Shown here: positions 53,265-62,879 of the stretch, in pieces
Position numbering within the stretch: position 1 is the stretch's first letter
Layout of the letters: every line of letters starts with the position of its first letter
Assembly: GCF_016107655.1 (NCBI RefSeq)
Contig: NZ_JABASX010000001.1
Location: forward strand, 248,001 to 312,000
DNA: 64,000 nucleotides
From: Brevibacterium antiquum
Lineage (GTDB): Bacteria > Actinomycetota > Actinomycetes > Actinomycetales > Brevibacteriaceae
Reading direction: 5' to 3'
The notes under the pieces: model-generated
Databases searched by the model: none
What the model saw: only the letters and a program-made list of their open reading frames with translations
Told to the model about the DNA's origin: nothing
Translations under genes and position numbers: made by a program

Positions 53265-54718
53265 AACACATGCGCAGCATCGTGACCTTCGCGGCGATCG
53301 CCGTACCGGGAGTCCTCGTGGCCACGACCTCCTTCCTGACTCCGCTGACCCCGGGCACACTCGACCGCAGTCCCGAGCAGGTCAGAATGCCCACCGCCGA
53401 CACCCGTGTGATCTGCCCCGGTCCGCTCCTGACCGATGACGAGGCAGAGGGCACCGACGCGGAGTTCGTCGACGACTCGAACGTGTCCACACGTGCTGTC
53501 TCCGCCTCCGCGCCGATCAGTGCCGCAGACGGCTCGGTCTCCGCGGCCCGTCTCCAGGTAGCGGATCTGGGTGGGTCGGCGAACTTCGACAACCCGAGCT
53601 CCGACGGCTTCGTCTCCGGTGACGATCCGATCGACAAGACCAAACTCATCACCGGGTTCGCCCGGCCCGGGGCACCGGCGCTGACGACCGGCGTCGAAAC
53701 CGTCGAAGGCACCTCCGGAGACCTCACCGGGCTCGCGACACTGACCTGTGGTTCGGCGGCGAGCAACTTCCGGATCCTGGCTGGCTCCGGTGCCGCAGGA
53801 TCGAACTCCCAACTGCTGCTGAGCAACCCCGGCGACGTTCCCGTGCAGGCCGAAGTCACACTCATGACACCGTCGGGAGAGCGGGGAGAGCCGACAGAGG
53901 TCAGCATCAAGGCCGGGAAGCAGCGAGCCATCCGATTGGGTGGACTCGCCGCCGGAGCGGAGTCGCTGGCCGTCGATGTCAACGTCGACGGGGGAGTCGT
54001 GGCCGGCTCCCTCCAAGAGACCGTGCTCGACGGTCTCACCCCTCAGGGCATCGACCTGGCCACGAGCGGAGCAGACGCCGATACGCAGCAGGTCGTCACC
54101 GGACTCGACGGGAAGGACGCACGCCTGCGCGTGGCCAATCCGAGCGATGACCTGGCAGAGGTATCGCTCAAGGCCTATGGGCCCGATGGGGAGATCGACA
54201 TTCCCCGCTCATCGATGACCGTTGTCGCACACGGAGTCGCCGAGGCCGACCTCGGCGATCTTGACGCCACAAGCGTCGTCCTCGATTCGGACCAAGCCAT
54301 TCAGGCCAGCGCATTCATCGGTCAGGACGGGAAGAAGGGCAGCACAGACTTCGGAAGCGTCAACGCCACCGACACCCTCGCCGACTCCCAGGTCATGGCC
54401 CTGCCGCGCACAGGCACCGGGAAGCTGTACCTCTCACCAGGACAGGGACAGGTGCAGGTGAGAGGCATGCTCGACGACGGATCGCTCACGGAGGCCCAGT
54501 CGATTGATCTCAATCCCACCGCCACCACCGAATTCAGCCCGGCCGAGGTCTCCCCAGACGCAGTCCGCGCCATCGTCATCAGCGGTGAGAACGCCTCAGG
54601 TTCCCAGTCCGACGGTGTCCACGCCAGCTATGTGGTCACCACGGACTCAGGGATCTCCGCGGTGCAGCCGGCCCCGGCACCTGCCGGTGTGGCCTACCGC
54701 GACATCCGCCTCGGCTAG
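53261..54718 (+). CDS. DUF5719 family exported protein
   Basis: A 485-residue protein with an N-terminal membrane/signal segment (TFAAIAVPGVLVATTSFL), otherwise hydrophilic and beta-rich. It belongs to the actinobacterial DUF5719 family, which occurs next to WhiB2-glycosyltransferase genes. The function is unknown; it is likely extracytoplasmic and may assist the glycosyltransferase. Its start overlaps that gene (ATGA). Its stop codon shares the four bases CTAG with the stop of the opposite zincin-like gene. Confidence 0.86.
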   Translation: MKHMRSIVTFAAIAVPGVLVATTSFLTPLTPGTLDRSPEQVRMPTADTRVICPGPLLTDDEAEGTDAEFVDDSNVSTRAVSASAPISAADGSVSAARLQVADLGGSANFDNPSSDGFVSGDDPIDKTKLITGFARPGAPALTTGVETVEGTSGDLTGLATLTCGSAASNFRILAGSGAAGSNSQLLLSNPGDVPVQAEVTLMTPSGERGEPTEVSIKAGKQRAIRLGGLAAGAESLAVDVNVDGGVVAGSLQETVLDGLTPQGIDLATSGADADTQQVVTGLDGKDARLRVANPSDDLAEVSLKAYGPDGEIDIPRSSMTVVAHGVAEADLGDLDATSVVLDSDQAIQASAFIGQDGKKGSTDFGSVNATDTLADSQVMALPRTGTGKLYLSPGQGQVQVRGMLDDGSLTEAQSIDLNPTATTEFSPAEVSPDAVRAIVISGENASGSQSDGVHASYVVTTDSGISAVQPAPAPAGVAYRDIRLG

Positions 54719-55074
54719 GAATTCCTGAGGATCTCGACCTGGTCGGCGACGACTTCGGCGATGAGCGAATCCCGCTGCCCGCTGCTGTGATATTCGATGA
54801 CCCGCCGGTAGAGGACGATGTGCGTGAGCCTGTTCGCGGTAGCCGGAAAGACCCGGCCGAAGGCGGGCTCGGTGGAACTCGCCGGTGGAACCGCATCAAT
54901 GGCCAGCACCACCTCGGCGAGCAATGCCGGTTCCTGCGCCCGGAAACGGGCGAACTCCTCGGCCGCGACACGTGCGAAGCTCTCCGCCCGACGCAGACGC
55001 GCGGGGACATCGGCCAGGAACAGCGGGGACCGCAGTCCGCGGCCATGCCGATCACGATGACGCCTGGTACTCAT
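54715..55074 (-). CDS. Zincin-like metallopeptidase family protein without HExxH
   Basis: A 119-residue member of the small 'metallopeptidase family protein' group (PF06262-like). The fold signature AVLAIDAVPP-like segment and RLTHIVLYRRVIEYHSS are present. The helix that carries HExxH in active members reads AEVVADQVEILRNS and ends the protein, so the zinc site is gone. From memory the Rv3259-type homologue at this locus is also degenerate. A TACAAT -10 (55088-55083) would make its mRNA leaderless. It is convergent with DUF5719. Confidence 0.85.
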   Translation of the reverse strand: MSTRRHRDRHGRGLRSPLFLADVPARLRRAESFARVAAEEFARFRAQEPALLAEVVLAIDAVPPASSTEPAFGRVFPATANRLTHIVLYRRVIEYHSSGQRDSLIAEVVADQVEILRNS

Positions 55075-55082
55075 GAGTCAAT

Positions 55083-55139
55083 ATTGTACTGACCATACGG
55101 CCCTGGCTGACCAGGACAGGCGGTACTCGCGTGTAAAGT
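55083..55139. promoter_or_regulatory. Divergent, apparently leaderless promoters
   Basis: On the minus strand TACAAT (55088-55083) lies 9 bases before the ATG of the zincin-like gene. On the plus strand TGTAAAGT (TAAAGT at 55134-55139, extended -10) lies 9 bases before the GTG of DUF3499. Neither gene has a clear ribosome site. The two start points are 73 bp apart. Confidence 0.5.
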
Positions 55140-55147
55140 GGTTGACT

Positions 55148-55555
55148 GTGTCAGCCGTGAGATTGTGTTCAAAAGTCAGCTGCTCGCGCAGTGCCGCAGC
55201 CACCATGACGTACGTGCACGCTGATGCCTGTGTCGTCATCGGTCCGCTGTCGCGTCGCGCCGAGCCCGGTGCCCATGACCTGTGCGCCGACCATGCCGAG
55301 AGACTGACCCCGCCTGTGGGTTGGCAGCTCATCCGCATCGAAGGTGAGCAGGCCCCGCCCGAGCGCACCCATGACGATCTGTTGGCCATCGCCGACGCCG
55401 TCCGGGAAGCTGCGGGACGTCCCGGAGAGGGCATCAGAGCAGGTGAGGCCGCATCGGCATCGTCGTCCAGGTCGCCCTCGAACTCCGGAGGTCGAAGCGA
55501 CGGATCGATGCCGGGTCGCAAACACGGCCACCTGCGCATCATCGGCGACTCATGA
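55148..55555 (+). CDS. DUF3499 family protein (zinc-ribbon-like)
   Basis: A 135-residue protein of the actinobacterial DUF3499 family, function unknown. The N-terminal core LCSKVSCSRSAAATMTYVHA and HDLCADHAERLTPPVGWQLI hold a CX4C and a CX2H pair that could bind zinc. The C-terminal half is low-complexity Ser/Ala/Gly and ends [14 protein letters not shown] chose GTG 55148, which agrees with a leaderless start from TAAAGT; GTG 55157 is also possible. It overlaps the phosphomannomutase start by 4 bp. It sits between whiB2 and manB genes as in mycobacteria. Confidence 0.86.
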   Translation: MSAVRLCSKVSCSRSAAATMTYVHADACVVIGPLSRRAEPGAHDLCADHAERLTPPVGWQLIRIEGEQAPPERTHDDLLAIADAVREAAGRPGEGIRAGEAASASSSRSPSNSGGRSDGSMPGRKHGHLRIIGDS

Positions 55556-57036
55556 CCGAGTCCATGTCCGGCGCCGAACCCAGTCCCGAACTCGTCGCCG
55601 CCCGCACCGCTGCGCTCGAACCCGCAGTCGGTGCCTATGACATCCGCGGCCGCATCCCCGACCAGCTCGATGCCGATGTGCTCTTTGCCCTCGGCTGGGC
55701 CACCGCCACAGCCATGTCGGAACTCCATTCGAGCGCCGAGGTGGTCGTGGGACACGATATGCGACCCAGTTCACCCGGTTTCGCCCAGGCCTTCGCCGCT
55801 GGCATCGAGGCGGCCGGATATCGAGCGGTGCTGTTGGGTCTGTGCTCGACCGACCAGCTGTACTTCGCCTCCGGGATCTTCGACCTGCCGGGTGCGATGA
55901 TCACCGCAAGTCACAATCCGGCCGACTACAACGGGATCAAGATCTGCGGGCCACGTGCCGCAGGAGTCAGCCTCGCTTCGGGGCTGGGACGGATCAAGGA
56001 ATTGGCACCGCAGGCGCCGGCACATGTCGTCACTGACACCTTCCACAGCTCCGCACCCGAGGTCGACGTCGACGCCGATGCCGCCGTGGATATGCGAAAA
56101 CGCTACGTCGAACGCATCCGGACTCTGACCCACGTCGGCGAGGTCACAGACCTGAAGGTCGTCGTCGACTGCGGCAACGGCATGGCGGGCAAACTCCTCG
56201 GAGAGGTCTTCGGCACCGATTCCGGTTACGCGAGTGTGCCCTTCGACGTCATCGGGCTGTTCACCGAACTCGACGGCACGTTCCCCAACCATGAGGCGAA
56301 CCCGCTGAAGCCGGAGAACCTCCTCGATGTCTCCCGTGCAGTGCTCGACCAGGGTGCGGACTTGGGACTTGCCTTCGACGGGGATGCCGATCGCTGCTTC
56401 TTCATCGACGAAACCGGAGCGACCATGTCGCCCTCGGCCGTGGGCGCACTCGTCGCCGAACGTGAGATCGTTCGCGCCAAGGCCGCAGGCATTGCTGAAC
56501 CTGTGGTCATCCATAATCTCATCACCTCCCGCAGCGTTCCGGCCACAATCGCAGCCGCCGGCGGGCGGGCCGTGCGTTCGAAGGTCGGGCATTCGGGCAT
56601 CAAAACGCTCATGCGCACCGAACATGCCGTCTTTGCCTGCGAGCACTCCGCTCACTTCTACTTCGACGAGTTCTACGGTGCGGACTCCGGCATGCTCGCA
56701 GCCTGCCACCTGATTGCCGCACTGGCGAAGACAGGGGCACCGGCGTCACGACTCGTCGCCGACTACGACCTCTTCGTCCAGTCAGGAGAGATCAACTTCA
56801 CCGTGGCCGATCCCGATTCGGTCCTCAGCGCCTTGTCGGCCGAGTCGGGTCACTTTCCGACCAACACGGTCGACGATCTCGACGGCATCGGGCTGCAGGG
56901 AGACGACTGGTGGATCAACCTGCGCAAGTCGAACACGGAGCCGCTGGTGCGACTCAATGTCGAAGCCAGCGATCCGCAGAGCCTGCGCGAACTGACCGCT
57001 CGGGTCAGTGAGTTCGTCGAGGCTCGCAGGCAATAG
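55552..57036 (+). CDS. manB: Phosphomannomutase/phosphoglucomutase
   Basis: A 494-residue alpha-D-phosphohexomutase that makes mannose-1-phosphate from mannose-6-phosphate, the step after ManA. The phosphoserine loop is [18 protein letters not shown] with S120. The metal loop is [16 protein letters not shown], the sugar loop [15 protein letters not shown], and the phosphate-binding end [16 protein letters not shown]. Length is normal. It overlaps DUF3499 by 4 bp and is 44 bp from ahcY. Confidence 0.95.
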   Translation: MTESMSGAEPSPELVAARTAALEPAVGAYDIRGRIPDQLDADVLFALGWATATAMSELHSSAEVVVGHDMRPSSPGFAQAFAAGIEAAGYRAVLLGLCSTDQLYFASGIFDLPGAMITASHNPADYNGIKICGPRAAGVSLASGLGRIKELAPQAPAHVVTDTFHSSAPEVDVDADAAVDMRKRYVERIRTLTHVGEVTDLKVVVDCGNGMAGKLLGEVFGTDSGYASVPFDVIGLFTELDGTFPNHEANPLKPENLLDVSRAVLDQGADLGLAFDGDADRCFFIDETGATMSPSAVGALVAEREIVRAKAAGIAEPVVIHNLITSRSVPATIAAAGGRAVRSKVGHSGIKTLMRTEHAVFACEHSAHFYFDEFYGADSGMLAACHLIAALAKTGAPASRLVADYDLFVQSGEINFTVADPDSVLSALSAESGHFPTNTVDDLDGIGLQGDDWWINLRKSNTEPLVRLNVEASDPQSLRELTARVSEFVEARRQ

Positions 57037-57080
57037 ACTCGAGACAGACGACAACAGTTTCCGTTCCCGATGGAGGTACC

Positions 57081-58541
57081 GTGCTCGATTCCACCGACTT
57101 CAAGGTTGCCGATCTGAGTCTGGCCGAGGCCGGCCGACACCAGATCCGACTCGCCGAACGAGAGATGCCAGGACTCATGGCACTGCGCGAAGAATTCGGC
57201 CAGAGCAAGCCGCTGACAGGAGCCCGCATCGCCGGCAGCCTGCACATGACGGTGCAGACGGCCGTGCTCATCGAAACCCTCGTCGCACTCGGGGCTCAGG
57301 TGCGTTGGGCCAGCTGCAACATCTTCTCCACTCAGGACGAGGCGGCTGCCGCTGTCGTCGTCGGCACCGGCAGCGTCGATGCACCGGCCGGTGTGCCGGT
57401 CTTCGCCTGGAAGGGCGAGACCCTCGAAGAGTACTGGTGGGCCGCGGACAAGATCTTCGACTTCGATGAGGGCGCGAACCTCATCCTCGACGACGGCGGT
57501 GACGCCACCATGTACGTCCTCAAGGGCGCACAGGCCGAAGTCGACGGGAGAGTGCCCACCGCGGGCGAGGACGACCCTGAGGAGTTCACAGTCCTACTGG
57601 CACAGGTGCGGAAATCACTCGAGGCCTCACCCGGCCGCTTCGCTCGCATGGCTGCCGGCATCAAGGGCGTCAGCGAGGAGACCACGACGGGAGTCAACCG
57701 TCTCTATCGCCTGGCAGAGGAAGGGAATCTTCCATTCCCCGCCATCAATGTCAACGACTCGGTGACGAAGTCGAAGTTCGACAACCGGTACGGCATTCGC
57801 CATTCCCTGCCCGACGGTCTCAACCGCGCCACCGATGTCCTCATCGGCGGCAAGATCGCCGTTGTCGTCGGCTATGGTGACGTCGGCAAGGGAGCCGCCG
57901 AGGCGCTGCGTGGCCAGGGTGCCAGGGTCATCGTGACGGAGATCGACCCGATCTGCGCCCTGCAGGCGACAATGGACGGCTACCAGGTCGAACACCTCGC
58001 CACGGTGGCACCGACCGCTGACATCATCATCACAACCACCGGCAACACTCGTGTGGTCGGAGTCGAGGTGCTCCAAAGCCTCAAGCCCGGAGCGATCGTC
58101 GGCAACGTCGGACACTTCGACGATGAGATCGATCTGGCCGGGCTGGCCACGATCTCCGGCGTCTCCAAGGTCGAGATCAAACCGCAGGTCCACGAATGGC
58201 GCGTGCCCGTCCCTGCCGAACTGGGTCTTGACCGTGAGCAGACGGACTTCCTCGTCCTGTCCGAGGGACGCCTGCTCAACCTGGGCAACGCGACAGGTCA
58301 CCCATCGTTCGTGATGAGTGCTTCGTTCGCCAACCAGGTGCTCGCCCAGATCGAACTCTGGGTCAGCCCCGATCGCTACGACAACGATGTGCACAGGCTG
58401 GCGAAGGAACTCGACGAGAAGGTTGCTCGCCTCCACCTGCCTGCTCTCAGAGCGAATCTGTCCGAACTGTCGAAGGAACAGGCCGAATACATCGGAGTCG
58501 ACGTCGCCGGACCTTACAAGCCCGAGCACTACCGGTACTGA
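57081..58541 (+). CDS. ahcY: Adenosylhomocysteinase
   Basis: A 486-residue S-adenosylhomocysteine hydrolase. It splits SAH to adenosine and homocysteine with bound NAD and so relieves inhibition of methyltransferases. [20 protein letters not shown] holds catalytic Lys/Asp, [20 protein letters not shown] is the NAD loop, and [20 protein letters not shown] and the C-terminal KPEHYRY end are diagnostic. GTG start behind GGAGG. It follows manB by 44 bp, so it may share its transcript. A hairpin just past the stop ends the unit. Confidence 0.97.
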   Translation: MLDSTDFKVADLSLAEAGRHQIRLAEREMPGLMALREEFGQSKPLTGARIAGSLHMTVQTAVLIETLVALGAQVRWASCNIFSTQDEAAAAVVVGTGSVDAPAGVPVFAWKGETLEEYWWAADKIFDFDEGANLILDDGGDATMYVLKGAQAEVDGRVPTAGEDDPEEFTVLLAQVRKSLEASPGRFARMAAGIKGVSEETTTGVNRLYRLAEEGNLPFPAINVNDSVTKSKFDNRYGIRHSLPDGLNRATDVLIGGKIAVVVGYGDVGKGAAEALRGQGARVIVTEIDPICALQATMDGYQVEHLATVAPTADIIITTTGNTRVVGVEVLQSLKPGAIVGNVGHFDDEIDLAGLATISGVSKVEIKPQVHEWRVPVPAELGLDREQTDFLVLSEGRLLNLGNATGHPSFVMSASFANQVLAQIELWVSPDRYDNDVHRLAKELDEKVARLHLPALRANLSELSKEQAEYIGVDVAGPYKPEHYRY

Positions 58542-58583
58542 GCCGCTGATGAGGTGCCTGCCGAGATGGTGCTGAGTCGAATC

Positions 58584-58618
58584 TGAGCCTGTGGAACCCT
58601 AGCGGTTCTGCAGGCTCA
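58584..58618. terminator. Bidirectional terminator with the RDD stop codon in its loop
   Basis: TGAGCCTG pairs with CAGGCTCA and GGAACC with GGTTC around CTAGC. The convergent RDD gene's stop codon (58599-58601) lies in the loop, so the right arm is also the last codons of that gene. Confidence 0.78.
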
Positions 58619-59423
58619 GTCCATGTGGGAGGGTGTTGACTCCTGCGCGGAAGGCTTGGGACTGTTCGCTGCGGCGCTGCTGTTTGGCGAACTCGGCGGA
58701 GCGTTGCCGGTGGATCACCGCTGACAGGAACTGTTCGGGCATCGTGCCCTCCGGCGGTGCCGGTGCGACATAGGGATTGAGTTCGGTGGCGAGTTCCTTC
58801 GCCCGCTCCCAGCGCGATTCGCGGCCCAGGTTCTCCGACATCGACAGGAACTGCACCACCCGTCGGTGCAGTCCGGCAGGCAGAGTGGCGATGTCGGTCT
58901 CTGCCAGCCAATTCTGCAGGTGCGGTGAGACATACGTGCGGACCGGTTGGGGCGGGGCGGTGCGTTCGCTGACGGCCATCGTCCCTGCCATATAGTCGCC
59001 GAGGCGCTTGGACTGCGGCGAGACCAGCCCGGAGAGGGCAGCCAGGCCGCCACCGGTGGAGAGGATCTCGAAGGGCCAGAGAATGGCGCGGATGAAGGAA
59101 TGCCTGGCTCGCACGGCTCCACCGTCGTCGCGGACGACGCGCAGGCCGAGGGCGAGCTTGCCGATCGAGCGGCCATGGGTGAGGACTTCGATGATCATCG
59201 GAAGGAGCACGAACACCGAGATGCTCATGATGGTCGTGACCGATGTCAGCAGGAGTTCGTTGACGTCGAGGATCTGGAGCAGGAACCAGAACATGGCGAT
59301 GACGAGACCGATGTTGAGGATCGAGTAGACGATGAAATCGATGAGGCAGCTCAACGCGCGCGCCGCCAGGGCCGCGGGCTGGATGCTCAGCTCGACGGCT
59401 TCACCCGTCACCAAAGTACTCAC
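58599..59423 (-). CDS. RDD family membrane protein
   Basis: A 274-residue protein with about four membrane helices in the first 150 residues. LAARALSCLIDFIVYSILNI and RSIGKLALGLRVVRDDGG contain the Arg and Asp residues that define RDD. The C-terminal ~120 residues are a cytoplasmic tail. The function is unknown for most members; some act in Na+ or solute transport. RDD, SpoIIM-like, DUF58, MoxR and DUF4350 genes next to one another are a conserved actinobacterial set. It diverges from the SpoIIM-like gene. Confidence 0.92.
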   Translation of the reverse strand: MSTLVTGEAVELSIQPAALAARALSCLIDFIVYSILNIGLVIAMFWFLLQILDVNELLLTSVTTIMSISVFVLLPMIIEVLTHGRSIGKLALGLRVVRDDGGAVRARHSFIRAILWPFEILSTGGGLAALSGLVSPQSKRLGDYMAGTMAVSERTAPPQPVRTYVSPHLQNWLAETDIATLPAGLHRRVVQFLSMSENLGRESRWERAKELATELNPYVAPAPPEGTMPEQFLSAVIHRQRSAEFAKQQRRSEQSQAFRAGVNTLPHGLSLQNR

Positions 59424-59516
59424 GAATCCATCCTGTCATAATTCGCATCGCCACTTCATGGTGGATCGCCTCGGACACCGATTCTGGACGGGAGGAGTCT
59501 CCGATAGGGTTGAACC

Positions 59517-60515
59517 ATGGACCCGAATCTGCTGGCCGAACTGCACGGCGACGAGTGGCGAGAACTGTCCATGCTGGCGAAGAAGAACACGCTCAGTCCG
59601 GCCCAGACCCACAGATTCCTCGACCTCTATCGAGACGCATCGAAGGATCTGTCGCGGATCATGACGGTGGCCCCTGACTCTTTGGAGGCTGCGCGGCTGT
59701 CGGCGATCGTTCACCGCTCACGCAACCATCTCTCGGCGGTTCCCGCCGGCGGGCTGAGCGGTCTCTCTCGCTTCTTCGTCATCAGTCTGCCGCTGTCGAT
59801 CTACCGACTGCGGTGGGACTTCCTCATCGTCGCCGTGTGCTTCCTGGCGGTGGCGAGCTTGGCCGGGATCTGGGCTGGCATGCACCCGGAGGTCCTCGAG
59901 ACCTTCGGCGACCACGCCTTCCGCAAACAGTTCGCCGAACATGATTTCGTCGATTACTACAAAGAGAACCCGAACGGCTTCTTCGCCGTCGGGGTGTGGA
60001 CGAACAACGCGTGGATCGCCGTGCAGTTCGTGCTCTTGGGCATCACCGGAGTCTTCGTCGTCTCTGGCCTGTTCTCCAACGCAGTCAACGTCGGCTTCTC
60101 CGGTGCGATGATGTTCGAGTTCGACCGCGGCTCCGACTTCTTCCTATACATCCTCCCGCACGGAATCCCCGAGATCAGCTGCATCATCCTCGCCGCCGCG
60201 GCGGGACTGAGACTGTTCTTCGCCTGGGTGGTGCCGGGGCCGCAGCTGCGGCGGAATAAGCTCGCTTCGGAGGCCAGGTCGCTGCTGACCGTCGCCGGTG
60301 GTCTGGTCATCATGCTGTTCATCTCGGGACTCATCGAAGGATTCGTCACCCCGAACCCGATTCCACCGGCCCTGAAGATCGCCATCGGCGTGGCCTATAC
60401 CGCGCTGGTCATCGCCTACGCCTGGTACTTCGGCAAACGTGCCGCCAGGGCCGGGCTCAGCGCCGACCTCGACGAGCACCAGGCTGGCTACTCGATCATC
60501 GCCACCGACCGGTAG
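59517..60515 (+). CDS. Stage II sporulation protein M (SpoIIM/DUF95)-like membrane protein
   Basis: A 332-residue membrane protein with a ~75-residue cytoplasmic N terminus and about six helices. FAVGVWTNNAWIAVQFVLLG, YILPHGIPEISCIILAAAAG and FISGLIEGFVTP are conserved parts of the SpoIIM/DUF95 family. The role in non-sporulating actinobacteria is unknown; envelope remodelling is likely. It diverges from the RDD gene. Its stop codon lies inside a 23-bp tandem duplication. Confidence 0.92.
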   Translation: MDPNLLAELHGDEWRELSMLAKKNTLSPAQTHRFLDLYRDASKDLSRIMTVAPDSLEAARLSAIVHRSRNHLSAVPAGGLSGLSRFFVISLPLSIYRLRWDFLIVAVCFLAVASLAGIWAGMHPEVLETFGDHAFRKQFAEHDFVDYYKENPNGFFAVGVWTNNAWIAVQFVLLGITGVFVVSGLFSNAVNVGFSGAMMFEFDRGSDFFLYILPHGIPEISCIILAAAAGLRLFFAWVVPGPQLRRNKLASEARSLLTVAGGLVIMLFISGLIEGFVTPNPIPPALKIAIGVAYTALVIAYAWYFGKRAARAGLSADLDEHQAGYSIIATDR

Positions 60516-60539
60516 AGATCCTCGCCACCGACCGGTCAA
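60494..60539. repeat. 2 x 23-bp tandem duplication spanning the SpoIIM-like stop
   Basis: TCGCCACCGACCGGT occurs twice with a 23-bp period (units 60494-60516 and 60517-60539, differing at three or four bases). The stop codon TAG (60513-60515) lies in the first unit. Confidence 0.94.
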
Positions 60540-60563
60540 GGCCTCCACTGGCCTGTGAAGCGC

Positions 60564-61850
60564 CTACAGCTTCCCGGTGGCCTTGAGATTGATGTAGAGG
60601 TCAGCCAGCGCACCGGGCAGGTCATCGGGACCGGCTTCGACGGACTGGACACCGGCTCCGCGCAGACGAGTCTGCAGTGATTTCGACGTCAGCAGCTCCG
60701 CTTCCGCAGCGGCGGCCGTGAAGATCTCATCGGTACTCTCGCGCTTGGACGCCAGCTCACCCAAGCCAGGATCCTCCACCGAGGCCAGCACCACCCGGTG
60801 TCGGGCCGACAATGTCGGCAGAACCGGCAGGATCTCATCGGAGACGCTGCCCTCATCCAAAGCGGTGACGAGGACGACGAGGGCATGCTGGCGTGACGTG
60901 GCCAGAACAGTCGTCGAAATCTGCTCCCAGTCGGCATCGTAGAGTTCCGGGTGGACCGTCGTCAGCGCCACCGACAGGTCATGGACCGGGTCCTTCGACC
61001 GATGGCTTGAGGCGATTGCGCGGATGCGTGCATCGGCGACGACGACATCGACGCGGTCACCTGCGCCAGAGGCCAGGGCCGTCAGCAGCAGAGCAGACTC
61101 CAAGGCTGCATCGAAGATCGTGCCGTCTCCGCACCGTCGCGCAGCCAGCCGTGAGGAATCGACGACGATGACGACCCTGCGGTCACGCTCGGGACGCCAG
61201 GTCTTGACGACCAGGTCCTGGGAGCGGGCACTGGCGCGCCAATCGATTGAGCGCACATCATCACCGTCGACGTAGTCGCGCAGCGAATCGAACTCCGTGC
61301 CCATACCGCGGATCATCACGGCGGACCGCCCGTCGAGTTCTCGCAGCTTCTGCGTCTTCGAGGGAAGTTCGCGGCGAGAGATGAACGGAGGCAGGACCCG
61401 CACAATCGCCGGAACATCGAAGCTCTTCTGCCGGGCGATGAAACCGAGGACGCTGCGCGAGCGGATGGTGACCTTGTCTGCGTGCAGTGCCCCGCGGCGC
61501 ACAGGCAGAAGCTGTGTCACCACCTGCGTGCTCTCGCCTGGGGGTAGGTCGAATCGTGAGCGGGTGTTCTTCGCCCCGGCACTCGGTGACCACGCATCAC
61601 GGACCGCGATGCGCAGACGTCTGGGGGAGTCGTTGACCACGGTGAGGGCGCAGTCGGTGGCGTCACCCAGTCGGACCATGGGCCCGGGCGTGCGCTGGAG
61701 GGCGACCAGCCTCGGCGGGGGTACGAGGAAGAAGTCGAGCAGCGCGACGATGACGATGATGCCGGACACGATCAAGGCACTCGTCCATCCCGGCACGAGC
61801 ATGACGGGGATGAGCCCGAGCAGGGCCAGCAGGAGCAGTCGTGAGGTCAT
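60564..61850 (-). CDS. DUF58 domain protein (von Willebrand A-like)
   Basis: A 428-residue protein with two N-terminal membrane helices (about 5-45). The DUF58 signature GTEFDSLRDYVDGDDVRSID, WRASARSQDLVVKTWRPERD and the following RVVIVVDSS (a MIDAS-like DxS) are intact. DUF58 proteins pair with MoxR ATPases. Its ATG follows directly on the MoxR stop codon (TGAATG), so the two are translationally coupled. Confidence 0.94.
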   Translation of the reverse strand: MTSRLLLLALLGLIPVMLVPGWTSALIVSGIIVIVALLDFFLVPPPRLVALQRTPGPMVRLGDATDCALTVVNDSPRRLRIAVRDAWSPSAGAKNTRSRFDLPPGESTQVVTQLLPVRRGALHADKVTIRSRSVLGFIARQKSFDVPAIVRVLPPFISRRELPSKTQKLRELDGRSAVMIRGMGTEFDSLRDYVDGDDVRSIDWRASARSQDLVVKTWRPERDRRVVIVVDSSRLAARRCGDGTIFDAALESALLLTALASGAGDRVDVVVADARIRAIASSHRSKDPVHDLSVALTTVHPELYDADWEQISTTVLATSRQHALVVLVTALDEGSVSDEILPVLPTLSARHRVVLASVEDPGLGELASKRESTDEIFTAAAAEAELLTSKSLQTRLRGAGVQSVEAGPDDLPGALADLYINLKATGKL

Positions 61851-62875
<1,025 letters not shown>

Positions 62876-62879
<4 letters not shown>

